Shown: positions 52,622 to 62,091, numbered from the stretch's first letter. The stretch is DNA of 64,000 nucleotides from Sporosarcina ureae DSM 2281 (GCF_000425545.1 NZ_AUDQ01000005.1:124001-188000), one strand, 5' to 3'. Numbers and translations are program-made. The notes: generated from the letters alone by a model not told the origin.

Positions 52622-53668
52622 TTATGAAGTAATACATAGCCGATGCAAATCGTTCACGAACATGTCCACATGTTCTTTCTTTGTAGACCAACTTGTACAA
52701 AAACGAACCGCACTATGTGTAGCGTCGATCTTTTCCCAGAAGGAGAATGAATACTTTTTACGTAACTCTTTCATGACATATTCCGGAAGAATGGGGAATT
52801 GCTGATTGGTTGTGGAATCATAACGCAATGCAAATCCGTTCTCCACAAATGCATGTCGAAGAAGAGACGCCATTTCCACAGCGTGCTTCGAAACTTCATA
52901 ATATAAACCGTCTTCAAACAACGTTTCAAACTGAATCCCTAAAAGTCTACCTTTAGCGAGCAAGCCGCCTCTTTGTTTGATGAAATAGCGGAAATCCTTT
53001 TTCAGTGAATCATTTGTAATAACAACAGCCTCACCAAACAACGCACCGACTTTTGTTCCGCCAATATAGAAAACATCACAGAGTCGCGCATAATCAGCTA
53101 ACGTGATATCGTTGTCAATCGAAGCCAAACCATACCCTAATCGAGCGCCGTCGAGTACTAATGGCAACTGGTATTCTCCACAAACTTTACTCAAAGCTTC
53201 TAATTCCGCTTTAGTATACGTCGTCCCATTTTCTGTAGGATTAGAAATGTACACGAGTCCAGGCTGTACACTATGCTCAGGGCTCGCTTCATTCCAATGA
53301 GCATCCACTAACTCTTGTACTTGCCCAGCTGTAATTTTCCCGTCTTCGCTAGGTACAGTAAGAACTTTATGTCCGGTAGATTCAATCGCTCCCGTTTCAT
53401 GTGTCGCGATATGTCCACTTTCTGCAGAAACAGCACCTTGATACGGACGTAAAATCGACGCGATGATGGTAGTATTCGTTTGGGTTCCCCCTACTAAAAA
53501 GTGAATATCGGCGTCTTCCGCTTCACACTCTTTCCGAATATACTCTCTAGCTTTTTCACAGTGTTCATCCATACCGTATCCAGGAGTTTGTTCTTCATTT
53601 GTTTCAATCAATCTTTGCAGAATCCGCGGATGAGCGCCTTCCGTATAATCATTTTCAAATCGTATCAT
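52622..53668 (-). CDS. Low-specificity threonine aldolase / aromatic beta-eliminating-lyase family
   Basis: A 348-residue PLP enzyme of the threonine-aldolase family. The PLP Lys is in YIGGTKVGAL, the His stacking on PLP is in SGHIATHETGAIE, and the Asp/Arg pair is in LVLDGARLGYG. It should split threonine or allo-threonine to glycine and acetaldehyde. ATG 53668 lies ten bases after GGAG; an earlier in-frame ATG 28 codons upstream has no site. Confidence 0.88.
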   Translation of the reverse strand: MIRFENDYTEGAHPRILQRLIETNEEQTPGYGMDEHCEKAREYIRKECEAEDADIHFLVGGTQTNTTIIASILRPYQGAVSAESGHIATHETGAIESTGHKVLTVPSEDGKITAGQVQELVDAHWNEASPEHSVQPGLVYISNPTENGTTYTKAELEALSKVCGEYQLPLVLDGARLGYGLASIDNDITLADYARLCDVFYIGGTKVGALFGEAVVITNDSLKKDFRYFIKQRGGLLAKGRLLGIQFETLFEDGLYYEVSKHAVEMASLLRHAFVENGFALRYDSTTNQQFPILPEYVMKELRKKYSFSFWEKIDATHSAVRFCTSWSTKKEHVDMFVNDLHRLCITS

Positions 53669-53774
53669 CGTTGTCCATCTCCAAATATGCCTGATTTTTT
53701 CTGCAAGTATACCATAGAATGATGGATTTCTGTTGCATAGTATATTGTTCATAAAATGACGAATTTTTTGATTT

Positions 53775-54266
53775 TTATTCTACAAACAGCTGTTGTATTT
53801 CACTCTCATCTTTTAACTTTTCTTGAATGAAAACGTCCAATTCCTCTTTATTTGTAAAATCATTTAATTCTTTACCATACCAGTCTTGCAATTTCGATTT
53901 ATTGACTTTATATGTGTTGCCTCCAAAGTCAAAAGCAACCCACTCTGCATTATCGATGAGCGTAAATAAGTAGCTAGCATTATAAACGGCCGCCTCTTCA
54001 TATTCACTTTCTTCCATTGCAGCATCCATATGTTCATACTGAATCGTCATTCCATAAGGTTCTGCTTTGGTTTCCAGCGAAACTTTTTCAAACTGTTCAG
54101 CATAACGCAGTTGCTCAATTATATGGACTACTGCACTGTTATCGCCAATGAATGATTCTTTGTACTCGAATAGACCTTCATTTGGCTGTTCGGTAGTGGA
54201 ACTGCAGCCACTTAGGAAGAGAACTAGTATAAATGAAAACATAAAGTATTTAGTGAAGTTTTTCAT
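53775..54266 (-). CDS. DUF4825-like lipoprotein
   Basis: A 163-residue protein with a lipobox LSGC at residues 18-21 after a hydrophobic signal. The mature part begins with Ser/Thr and carries SFIGDNSAVVHIIEQL and TKAEPYGMTIQYE, typical of DUF4825 proteins. It is exported and lipid-anchored; function unknown. AAAGGGG precedes the ATG. Confidence 0.8.
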   Translation of the reverse strand: MKNFTKYFMFSFILVLFLSGCSSTTEQPNEGLFEYKESFIGDNSAVVHIIEQLRYAEQFEKVSLETKAEPYGMTIQYEHMDAAMEESEYEEAAVYNASYLFTLIDNAEWVAFDFGGNTYKVNKSKLQDWYGKELNDFTNKEELDVFIQEKLKDESEIQQLFVE

Positions 54267-54354
54267 GGTATTCCCCTTTACTAAGAAGATTGCCTATATC
54301 GCTCAACAATCAAGACGATCAAAGTGATTTGGATTTTACGTTACTTGCCTATGT

Positions 54355-54428
54355 TTGGTGCTTAAAGTGGGGATAGTCGTTGGAACGCGTTGATCTGCCA
54401 AAAAACTTGTGCCACAATCACACCCTAT
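54355..54428. repeat. Internally deleted repeat copy R5 with junction half
   Basis: AACGCGTTGATCTGC, the left end of the dispersed repeat, is directly joined to AACTTGTGCCACAATCACACCC, its right flank, with the roughly 180-bp interior missing. Confidence 0.55.
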
Positions 54429-54469
54429 TGCCGTAAAATGAAGATAACCTAAATAGTCTTATTATTAAT

Positions 54470-54931
54470 TTAATCAGCTTCCTGTCGGGGTATTAAGTAG
54501 AAATGAGAGACTAAGCCAATAATCAATGCTGGTACAATCGCAATATAAATATTTTGTCCGAAGTTAATAATCACTATCTTTATAATTTCACTAACATCGC
54601 TACTTAGTATATCTTTATAACGATCTGCTTCTTTTATTCCTCTAATTAATATAGTTAGTGAAATAATAATAAAGTAGCTAACCAAAGCATATTTAAAGCT
54701 TCTTTTCAATCTAGTATCCTCAGCTTGTTCTTCAATCATTAAAACCTCTAATGACACATCCAATAATTCTGAAATTTTCATCATATTTTTCTTGCTTGGA
54801 TAACCATTGCCTAATTCCCACTTTGATATTGATTTATCACTAACGTCTAATAACTCCGCAAGCTCTTCTTGTGTATGCCCTTTTTGTTTGCGGTATTCTT
54901 TTAGTTTTAAACTTAATATACTTTTATCCAT
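54470..54931 (-). CDS. XRE-family membrane-anchored regulator
   Basis: A 153-residue protein. The N-terminal HTH is LKEYRKQKGHTQEELAELL followed by SDKSISKWELG; two membrane helices lie at about 85-100 and 120-145. It resembles small regulators of Bacillales that control neighbouring membrane genes. AGGAGG lies seven bases before the ATG. Confidence 0.85.
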   Translation of the reverse strand: MDKSILSLKLKEYRKQKGHTQEELAELLDVSDKSISKWELGNGYPSKKNMMKISELLDVSLEVLMIEEQAEDTRLKRSFKYALVSYFIIISLTILIRGIKEADRYKDILSSDVSEIIKIVIINFGQNIYIAIVPALIIGLVSHFYLIPRQEAD

Positions 54932-55027
54932 TTTCTTTCCTCCTAGTTGGAACGTATTTGTCTATAATCTTAAACAAACGCCACTATATTCTGAAGGAAC
55001 TTTTAAAAATAGAATTCTATTTTCAAT

Positions 55028-55262
55028 AAAACGGCCCTATTACTGAATAAATTGCAGATTTCTTATACAACAATCGCATACATAGGTCGGACAGTGGTTT
55101 GAACCCGTTGATCTGCGTTGCAGCCGGACGCGTTCCGGAGGGCGGTGAACCACACTCCTCGCTTCGCTCGCTAGGTGTTTCACCTGTCCCACTGATCCTC
55201 CCGGAGTCGCCGGCTTCCACTCCGATCAACTAAGCGACTACGAATAAACCATGTTCCACAAT
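55028..55262. repeat. Dispersed repeat copy R3 (short) in a junction element
   Basis: The core 55107-55232 (126 bp) has GTTGATCTGCG and TCCGATCAACTA ends but lacks about 68 internal bp present in R1, R2 and R4. Left: ACGGCCCTATTACTG. Right: CCACAATCGCACCCTGATTG. Confidence 0.75.
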
Positions 55263-55300
55263 CGCACCCTGATTGTTCAATTAAAAAACACTTACTCATT

Positions 55301-56089
55301 TCATTTTATATAATTAAGTATTCTCTTGTAGTATTTTCTTACTTCGACAGAATTGTGATCTTTAACTTTTTCAGCTAAGGAAACCAATGAATGTCTATCA
55401 CTCATTTTTCGTTCCGAGTTAGCAACTTTTTTCATAGTGTAAGCCATCACTTCAGGTGCAATGAATTCATCTGGATTGTCCATAACAATAATAGCTTGTG
55501 ACACTAACCAATCCAAATTACAATCTGCCACAGAATAATATAAAAAACTGTCTGTAATCAAGAATGGATCATCACCCTTTTCAACCTCTCTCTCAAGTTG
55601 TCCAGTTGAATAAGAGCTTTCTGAAACTAATTCAAATTCATTCACTTCACTATCTCGTGAAAGTTTATCTATAAACTCTTTGAAATTACTCGCTATTATT
55701 ATTTCGATATTTTCTTCTGTATCTGAGAAGGAAACGCAAGGCTCCTCTTCTTTTTGCCGGTAATCTAGAAAGAACCAACTATGCCCATCTCCGCTAATTA
55801 ACACAATATCGTTAGGTAAATCCCATTCTTTAACCATATAAGGCGTAATAAGAATCCCTTCATTTCCCCTACTCCCAATACCAAGAAGATGATCAACAAT
55901 CACATTCATTTTACTAATCTCAATAGAATTTTTATATAATCGTCCACCATTTTGAGTTCTCATTAATTCAACATAAAAATCTGGTAGTTTTACATTTAAA
56001 CTTTTTTCTGCTTTTATTAATAAATCCTCTGTCAATTCTTCCAATTCATATTTATCCAATGGTTCGTGCTCCCAAAGTCTATCAACCAT
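55301..56089 (-). CDS. SMI1/KNR4 (SUKH-1) family protein
   Basis: About 262 residues. LPDFYVELMRTQNGGRLY and GSRGNEGILITPYM plus LISGDGHSWFFLDYR form the SUKH fold typical of immunity proteins. An extra C-terminal helical 110-residue segment follows. No toxin gene is adjacent, so it is an orphan immunity-like gene. ATG 56089 has AGGTG eight bases upstream; an ATG at 56110 is weaker. Confidence 0.82.
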   Translation of the reverse strand: MVDRLWEHEPLDKYELEELTEDLLIKAEKSLNVKLPDFYVELMRTQNGGRLYKNSIEISKMNVIVDHLLGIGSRGNEGILITPYMVKEWDLPNDIVLISGDGHSWFFLDYRQKEEEPCVSFSDTEENIEIIIASNFKEFIDKLSRDSEVNEFELVSESSYSTGQLEREVEKGDDPFLITDSFLYYSVADCNLDWLVSQAIIVMDNPDEFIAPEVMAYTMKKVANSERKMSDRHSLVSLAEKVKDHNSVEVRKYYKRILNYIK

Positions 56090-56390
56090 AACAAAATCAC
56101 CTATTTCCATTATTAATAAAATGAACTGCCATAAAAACAGCTGAATTTAACTAAATGGCCCTTTAACGGCATAACCTTTATTCCAGAATTGCACCCGATT
56201 ACGGCATATCGAGAGTATTAAATATGGTACATTACTTTTTAGATAGATAATATCATGCATTCGCAAAAAGTATAGAACCTAAGAGAAATAACATGACCGT
56301 AAACCAGCGGGCAATGGCTGAGTAATCACCTTTAAAAATAAATTCACTATTAAAAATCGGCTACAATGAACCGCAGCAAAAGAAACAACC
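56090..56390. other. Interval with junction element, otherwise empty
   Basis: ATGGCCCTTTAACGGC at 56155 and TTCCAGAATTGCACCCGATT ending at 56200 form a full junction element. From 56201 to 56390 I see no gene, terminator or repeat. Confidence 0.5.
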
Positions 56391-57245
56391 TTAAAACATG
56401 TTTTCATGTCTTTTGAAAAATTCATAGTATGTACGGACATTTTCTAGATCAGTCCAGCGTCGCACCTTAACAGGATTTTCATCCAGATTGTAAATTTTCG
56501 CCTCCCTCATGGATAGCAGAAATGGAGAATGTGTTGATATGATAAACTGACAGCCAAAAAAACGGGCAGAGTCTTCAATAAATTTAACCAATTCAATCTG
56601 ACGTTTTGGGGATAGACTGTTTTCCGGCTCATCCAAAATATAAAGTCCATTATCGCCAATTTTTTCAGTGAAATAAAGGAACGCGCTTTCCCCATTCGAA
56701 TGTCCCCTTACATTATCAATCAGTTCACTTCTCACAAACTGGGACTGTGTCTTACTTCTGGCTACATTCACCTTTTTTAACTCCTCATAATCTGCCAAAG
56801 ATTTCATTTGAAAATGCGAATATTTCGCATCCAAATATTCTTCAAAAATCTCCTCCCGTTTTTGGTCAATTCCTTCATTGAGATTCCGGATATTCAACAT
56901 ATAGTCAAATACATCATCACTAGTAATAATCCTACTATTTTCGGGGATGTCTGCTTTAAGCTGCATCTCACACATATTGACATAATCAGGATAAAAATTA
57001 GATTTATTATAGATAGAATCACGTTTTATTCCTGTTTTTTCTGCTATTACATTCAATGCAGTACTTTTTCCTGAACCGTTTCCTCCATACAATATCGTCA
57101 CTGGCTCAAAAACAACCGTTTCAAATTCGTTTCTCGATAAAATTTTAAATGGATAAAACGAGTCATAGCACGTTCTTTTTATTTTCATGATAAAGTCAAA
57201 TTCCATTCCCTCATTTGGAAATGAAAAGTCATGTATGTAAACCAT
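56391..57245 (-). CDS. AAA family ATPase (ABC-like/OLD-type, AAA_21)
   Basis: A 284-residue ATPase. Walker A is GGNGSGKST (about residue 55), the signature is RGHSNGESAF, Walker B is LYILDEPENSLS, and the H-loop is STHSPFLL. The arrangement is like small ABC-type ATPases that include defence and retron-associated enzymes. No nuclease or partner is adjacent, so the role is open. GAGAGGAAG precedes the ATG. Confidence 0.85.
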   Translation of the reverse strand: MVYIHDFSFPNEGMEFDFIMKIKRTCYDSFYPFKILSRNEFETVVFEPVTILYGGNGSGKSTALNVIAEKTGIKRDSIYNKSNFYPDYVNMCEMQLKADIPENSRIITSDDVFDYMLNIRNLNEGIDQKREEIFEEYLDAKYSHFQMKSLADYEELKKVNVARSKTQSQFVRSELIDNVRGHSNGESAFLYFTEKIGDNGLYILDEPENSLSPKRQIELVKFIEDSARFFGCQFIISTHSPFLLSMREAKIYNLDENPVKVRRWTDLENVRTYYEFFKRHENMF

Positions 57246-57352
57246 AATTTCTTCCTCTCGTATAGTTTATCGTTTTCTAACCTTTTCAAACTAATACTTT
57301 GTTCGGTTATAGCGCCCGTTAATCGAAGACTTTTATAAAGTCATTGATAATT

Positions 57353-57694
57353 TTATACTTTGCTTATGGTCAATAGTTGTCCTTCTGCCAATAGAAGTTG
57401 CTTAGGTTCAATAATATCATTGAGAAATTTTTTTGATTTATTCTGTACTTTTAATTTAGTTGGGTTCACTAAGTGAGCTATCTGAACAACGCAAACATCA
57501 TAACGAGCAGTATTATTATGTATATACTGAAGTCACTCACGCAATTCCCAATGTTTATCTACACCGTTTACAATTTCTCTTTGCACTGGATAATCAAAAC
57601 CTGGAATCATCCACTCCTCAGTTTCTATTATTTGAAGCGATGCATTACCATCTTCCAACTTTTTATCTGAGGCAATATAATAATAATTTGTCAT
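57353..57694 (-). pseudogene. Small gene interrupted by an in-frame TGA
   Basis: ATG 57694 follows AAGAAGGA at a good distance and reads 53 residues (starts MTNYYYIASDKKLEDG) to a TGA at 57533-57535. The same frame continues for 59 codons (LQYIHNNTARYDV onward) to a TAA at 57353, with coding-like composition. It is most simply a nonsense-mutated gene of about 113 codons. No family recognised. Confidence 0.55.
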
Positions 57695-57752
57695 TATAAT
57701 TCCTTCTTTCTTTCATCATCGGCAAGCTTTACAAACCTTGAAACTTACCTAG

Positions 57753-57810
57753 TTAAATGGCCCTATTGCTTAAAGGGCGCAAATCCTTGTTCAAGAATTG
57801 CCCCCGATTG
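57753..57810. repeat. Junction element, best-preserved copy
   Basis: TTAAATGGCCCTATTGC, then GGGCGCAAATCCTTGTTC, then AAGAATTGCCCCCGATTG; both blocks and the middle are clear. It lies directly after the stop of the next gene (57830). Confidence 0.6.
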
Positions 57811-57829
57811 AAGAAGTTAATTATACAAG

Positions 57830-58129
57830 TTATCCTCCAAATCCAAATAAATCCATTAGCAATAGTGGTAAAGCTAAACTAATCATGAAGAGAATTATTA
57901 CTGAAAACCCAAAATACTTGAGTTTTCCTTCCTCCATTGTTTTGAATGCCCGAATACCTAAAATAATCCCGCCTATCATAAGAGCAATTCCAGAGAAAAA
58001 GAATGTTCCTATAACGACCTTTTCTAATAAAGTTGGATTTTCAGATATAAGATAACTTATCCTAAACGCAATTACACCTACCATACTTAAAACAAGTGAC
58101 CATTTACTGTTCATTTGAGAAGCCAACAT
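57830..58129 (-). CDS. Three-helix small membrane protein
   Basis: A 99-residue protein with three hydrophobic helices and a Gly/Phe end (LFGFGG). GAGGGG lies five bases before ATG 58129. It is flanked on both sides by junction elements (57753-57810 and 58181-58218). Function unknown. Confidence 0.7.
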   Translation of the reverse strand: MLASQMNSKWSLVLSMVGVIAFRISYLISENPTLLEKVVIGTFFFSGIALMIGGIILGIRAFKTMEEGKLKYFGFSVIILFMISLALPLLLMDLFGFGG

Positions 58130-58180
58130 TTTCACCCCTCACAACCTAATTGATTTAAAGTAATGCTTCTCTTATAACTT

Positions 58181-58480
58181 TAAATGGCACGTTAATGGCA
58201 TAAAATTTATGCAACTATCGCCCCCGATAAAGGCAAAGTGGTCAAGATTCGTTGACTTGCGCTCCAGCCGGACGCGTTCCCGAGGGCGGACGGTGAACCA
58301 CACCCCTCGCGTTGCTCGCCGGGTGTTTCACCTGTCAAAGCAAAGATGTGCTCCTTCTCGCTTCGCTTCACTCGCAAAAGCCGTTCTTCGTTACGGCTCT
58401 CGCTGATCCTCTGGGAGTCGCCGACTGTAGCGAAGATCAACTAGCCAACTACATAGAAGCCTCTTCCATAAACGCCCCCA
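58181..58480. repeat. Junction element plus dispersed repeat copy R4
   Basis: TTAAATGGCACG and CGCCCCCGATAAAGGC precede the core 58251-58443 (193 bp, GTTGACTTGCGCTCC to GATCAACTAGCC), then CTCTTCCATAAACGCCCCC. It is nearly identical to R2, including flanks. Confidence 0.8.
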
Positions 58481-58493
58481 TTTGTTTAATAGT

Positions 58494-58658
58494 TCAATTG
58501 CAAACCTTTCTTTTCTTTTTAGTAGCAAGTATAAAACCACCGCATGCTCCTCCACAGATTATAAAAATAATCATAGGAATTACATTATCAAATATCACTA
58601 TGCCAACCACTATCCACACAAAAAGATATGAAAAAAACAAAGTCCAATTTATCTTCAT
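58494..58658 (-). CDS. 54-residue membrane protein
   Basis: ATG 58658 has AAAGGAG ten bases upstream. It encodes MKINWTLFFSYLFVWIVVG, a short turn, then a second helix (IPMIIFIICGGACGGFILA) and a Lys-rich tail, ending at TGA. It follows a junction block directly, like its neighbours. Function unknown. Confidence 0.6.
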   Translation of the reverse strand: MKINWTLFFSYLFVWIVVGIVIFDNVIPMIIFIICGGACGGFILATKKKRKVCN

Positions 58659-58765
58659 AAGTTATCTACTCCTTTAAATACATTATTAAATAATTTGGCC
58701 TGATTACTGAAAACAGGTGCTATTCTTCTTCGAGAAATACCCCTGGTTAATAGTAAAACTATAAT

Positions 58766-59464
58766 TCACCCTATTGCTATTAGTAAAACTGCAATTGTGT
58801 TAAATATGCCGTGAATAATTATTGCCGGAATAATAGAACCTGTCTTTTCATAGGTCCAGGCAAACACAATACCAGTGATAAAATTTACAGGCATCGCATT
58901 TAACGTTGGAAAATGAGCAGCCGTAAATATCAGTGAGCTAAACACAATTCCCCAACCCATCCCAAGTCTCACTCTTAACCAACGATAAATAAAACCTCGA
59001 TAAAATATTTCCTCGTATACAGGCGATATGATCCCAGCGGAAACAAAGGCTATAAGAACCGTAATTACGTTTATATTTTGTTGCAGGCTCTCCGTTTTAC
59101 TGTTATCTACATCATTTCCCACCAGGCTAGTTAAAAGCACGACAGCCACACTTAACACAATGGTTATGAATAGCCAGATTAGAATCCTCCACCAATACGA
59201 TGCAGGAAACCCTTTTACCCCAACATCCCTCCACGATAAATTTTGTGGTTTCAATGCAATAAAATATAAACCTAACATGAGCACAACTGCAATTGTTAAT
59301 CCAGTCACCGTTCCTGAGTATAGTGTATGATCAAACCAGAATTGATACATTGACTGCATACCATATTTAACAGCTACCATGACGAATACAAATTCGAGTA
59401 ACAATAGCAGAATAAATTCCTTCCATGTCCATGCATCTTTTTGTTTCCACCCCGGTGAATCCAT
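58766..59464 (-). CDS. CPBP-family intramembrane metalloprotease
   Basis: A 232-residue protein with about seven helices. The active-site motifs are SPVYEEIFYRGFIYR, TAAHFPTL and IIHGIFN, the CAAX/CPBP protease (Abi) family. Such proteins process peptides or give immunity to bacteriocins. AAGGGG lies upstream of ATG 59464. Confidence 0.88.
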   Translation of the reverse strand: MDSPGWKQKDAWTWKEFILLLLLEFVFVMVAVKYGMQSMYQFWFDHTLYSGTVTGLTIAVVLMLGLYFIALKPQNLSWRDVGVKGFPASYWWRILIWLFITIVLSVAVVLLTSLVGNDVDNSKTESLQQNINVITVLIAFVSAGIISPVYEEIFYRGFIYRWLRVRLGMGWGIVFSSLIFTAAHFPTLNAMPVNFITGIVFAWTYEKTGSIIPAIIIHGIFNTIAVLLIAIG

Positions 59465-59648
59465 AGCCTAATTCCCCTTCGACATCCTGTTTTTTTAATA
59501 CACAATCTTGAGCTTATTGTGAATCTATGAACCTACACTTACTTTTCTATTAGTATAACAGAATTTCCCAAAAAATCTTTTGCAAAAGTCAAATTATTCC
59601 GTTTATCCAGTTCCACTTGATGTTCTAACCGGATGTTAGTTCTATTAA

Positions 59649-59690
59649 AAAAATCCCGCAGAAGACCATGTTGTCTCCTGCGGGATTTCT
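59649..59690 (-). terminator. Terminator of tcyP
   Basis: AAATCCCGCAG and CTGCGGGATTT form the stem, with a T-run on the minus strand, directly after the tcyP stop. Confidence 0.9.
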
Positions 59691-59695
59691 TAAAC

Positions 59696-61090
59696 TTAAG
59701 CTTCTGCTGTTTGTTTTTCAAGTGATTCATTATACATATCCGTGTCAAGTTCACCCGTCACGCGGGCTGTTGTGACACCCGCTGTCATCGAACCACTGAC
59801 GTTTACCGCAGTACGGCCCATGTCAATCAATGGTTCAACAGAAATCAATAACCCCGCGAGTGCGACAGGAAGATTTAATGCCGACAAGACAAGAATTGCG
59901 GCAAATGTCGCGCCTCCCCCAACACCCGCTACACCAAATGAGCTAACCGCAACGATCGCGATTAATGTTACTAAAAATGTTGGATCAAGTGGATTGATAC
60001 CAACCGATGGAGCAATCATGACAGCGAGCATCGCCGGGTAAATGCCTGCACAGCCATTTTGCCCGATGGATAAACCAAATGAGCCAGAAAAGTTTGCGAT
60101 CCCTTCAGGTACACCTAAGCGGTTTGTTTGTGCATGAATCGTTAACGGTAATGTGCCGGCACTTGAGCGTGATGTAAAAGCAAATATCAACGCTTCTCCT
60201 GCTTTTTTCACATACGTCACTGGATTTAATCCCAATAATGTAATAATGAGCAAGTGAATGCCGAACATCACTAGTAAAGCGACATAAGAAGCAAGTACAA
60301 ACTTCCCGAGACTGTAGATTGCCATAAAGTCAGACGTCGCTACAGTTCGCGCGATAATTGCCAAAATACCATATGGCGTCAAACGTAGGACGATTCGTAC
60401 AACACCCATGATCAATGCATAAATCGCATCAATTCCTTTTTTCACCGTGACCGCATTTTCTTCATCTCTTCTTGAAATCGTTAAGTAGGCAAATCCTAGG
60501 AATGCCGCAAAAATAACGACCCCAATAGTTGAAGTTGGACGTGCCCCTGTGAAATCTAAGAAAGGGTTTGCAGGTAATAAATCAATAAGCTTTTCAGGTA
60601 ATGAAAGATCGGCTACAGTCTCGTAGTTTTCTTCTATAGAAAGCCCACGTGCTGCTTCTGCTTCTCCTTGTACGATTTCAGAAGCGTCCAGTCCAAATAG
60701 CAGCGTGACTGAAATCCCTATAATCGCAGCAATCGCGGTTGTACCGACGAGCATACCTAAAATCGTACCCGCCATTTTCCCGAAGTTTTTCCCAATCGTC
60801 ACTTTCGTAAAGGCTGCTAAGATGGAAATAAAAACAAGGGGCATGACAATCATTTGCAGTAATTTAACATAGCCGCTCCCGATTAGGTTAAACCATGGCA
60901 TCGACTGCTTGAGGATCTCAGACTCTGTGCCATATGCGAAATGTAAAATAAGTCCGTAGGCAATCCCGAGCCCAAGCCCCGTAAAAACGCGTTTTGAAAA
61001 TGAAACCTTTTTGCGATTCATTCTATATAATAGGCCGACGAGCAATAATAGGCCCGCAATGTTCACGATAAGGAAGAAAGTATTCATCAT
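59696..61090 (-). CDS. tcyP: L-cystine/dicarboxylate:sodium symporter TcyP
   Basis: A 464-residue DAACS carrier, the length of B. subtilis TcyP (about 463). Family motifs seen are KLLQMIVMPLVFISI, FTSRSSAGTLPLT and the C-terminal LISVEPLIDMGRTAVNVSGS. It imports cystine. GAGGGG lies before ATG 61090. It has its own terminator. Confidence 0.9.
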   Translation of the reverse strand: MMNTFFLIVNIAGLLLLVGLLYRMNRKKVSFSKRVFTGLGLGIAYGLILHFAYGTESEILKQSMPWFNLIGSGYVKLLQMIVMPLVFISILAAFTKVTIGKNFGKMAGTILGMLVGTTAIAAIIGISVTLLFGLDASEIVQGEAEAARGLSIEENYETVADLSLPEKLIDLLPANPFLDFTGARPTSTIGVVIFAAFLGFAYLTISRRDEENAVTVKKGIDAIYALIMGVVRIVLRLTPYGILAIIARTVATSDFMAIYSLGKFVLASYVALLVMFGIHLLIITLLGLNPVTYVKKAGEALIFAFTSRSSAGTLPLTIHAQTNRLGVPEGIANFSGSFGLSIGQNGCAGIYPAMLAVMIAPSVGINPLDPTFLVTLIAIVAVSSFGVAGVGGGATFAAILVLSALNLPVALAGLLISVEPLIDMGRTAVNVSGSMTAGVTTARVTGELDTDMYNESLEKQTAEA

Positions 61091-61233
61091 TCTGCACCCC
61101 TCTGTCTAATAGTATTGTAGACTATAATATAGACTTTACTTTATCCCCTTAATCCCTATTCGTCAAGTATGTTTTTAAAGAAAGTTACTTTAAACAATCC
61201 TTTACGCTACTCACTTGCATCAACATCTCTACT

Positions 61234-61279
61234 AAAAAAAGGGAATACCGACTAAGCTAACTAGAATCGATATCCCCTT
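61234..61279 (-). terminator. Terminator downstream of the YfcC remnant
   Basis: On the minus strand AAGGGGATA and TATTCCCTT pair around a long loop, followed by TTTTTTT. Confidence 0.55.
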
Positions 61280-61313
61280 GAAAATTTATACAATTGTCAT
61301 GAATGTCTCTATA

Positions 61314-61741
61314 CTACGAATACTGAATCATATGCGCAATGATTATAAAAATACCACCGATAAAACTAAAGATTAGTGTTAAGAGCTATATAAATATTAA
61401 CCACTTCAAATAAGAGATCCCTGGAGCAGCAAGATAAGCCATCATTGTCGAGCTGTTTGGGAAAGTTAAATTCTTGAATCCGCTCCCTAGATGAAGTGGG
61501 TGCACAGTCGTCTGTCTCATATCCTAATTAAATTGCGTGAAGGAATCAGAATCGGCATAGTTACCGCTGCTTGACCGGAACCTGAATTGATGAAAATTTT
61601 CATGACGTTTGGGAAAGTGTAGATATTTAACACTTTAATAGAATCACGCATGGACATGATGGGATTTGACATCCCAAAGACTAAAGAGTCAATGATAGTA
61701 CCATCGTATCCCTTTCTGATATGATATGTTACGTTAACCAC
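61314..61741 (-). pseudogene. C-terminal remnant of a YfcC-family anion/C4-dicarboxylate carrier
   Basis: GTIIDSLVFGMSN and INSGSGQAAVTMPILIP, then in another frame MRQTTV.LGSGFKNLTFP, MMAYLAAPGISYLKWLIFI and IGGIFIIIAHMIQYS, match the order of the YfcC C-terminal half. The N-terminal half is absent, one frameshift follows MPILIPSRN and a stop follows KWLIFI. It abuts the DUF1048 stop. Confidence 0.65.
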
Positions 61742-62072
61742 GATGAATCGTATCGTTCAACTTCGTTCGATACTTGTTAGTCCACGTGTTTGCATCCTTC
61801 ATTAATTCATCGCAGAAATCGGCTACATTTTCTCCAGTGAGTTCAGTGACTTTCCTTCCTTGCGCTGCTCCTTCTTCGAAGAGATCAAGAATGCTACCAA
61901 AAATACGGCTGATATCTTTCCAGTCAGTCAGGCCACCACACGCCGATAGATATTTTTCAATTGCTTTGTACGCATTACGGTACTCACTCGGCAAGTCCTT
62001 CACACGCGCCTTCATGGCCTTCCATTCTCTCTTGTCGTCAAAACTACCAATAATTTTCTCGAAAATATTCAT
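61734..62072 (-). CDS. DUF1048 protein
   Basis: A 112-residue soluble helical protein. The [27 protein letters not shown] start is the DUF1048 pattern, usually found next to PadR-family regulators, as here. It lies 19 bp after padR. Function unknown. Confidence 0.85.
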   Translation of the reverse strand: MNIFEKIIGSFDDKREWKAMKARVKDLPSEYRNAYKAIEKYLSACGGLTDWKDISRIFGSILDLFEEGAAQGRKVTELTGENVADFCDELMKDANTWTNKYRTKLNDTIHRG

Positions 62073-62091
62073 CTTCTATCTCCTTTTTAAT

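Noticed and set aside
57460-57699. 79-codon plus-strand frame
   Set aside because: It is antisense to the interrupted minus-strand gene, which has a strong ribosome site.
59539-59754. 71-codon minus-strand frame
   Set aside because: It begins in the end of tcyP and runs through its terminator.
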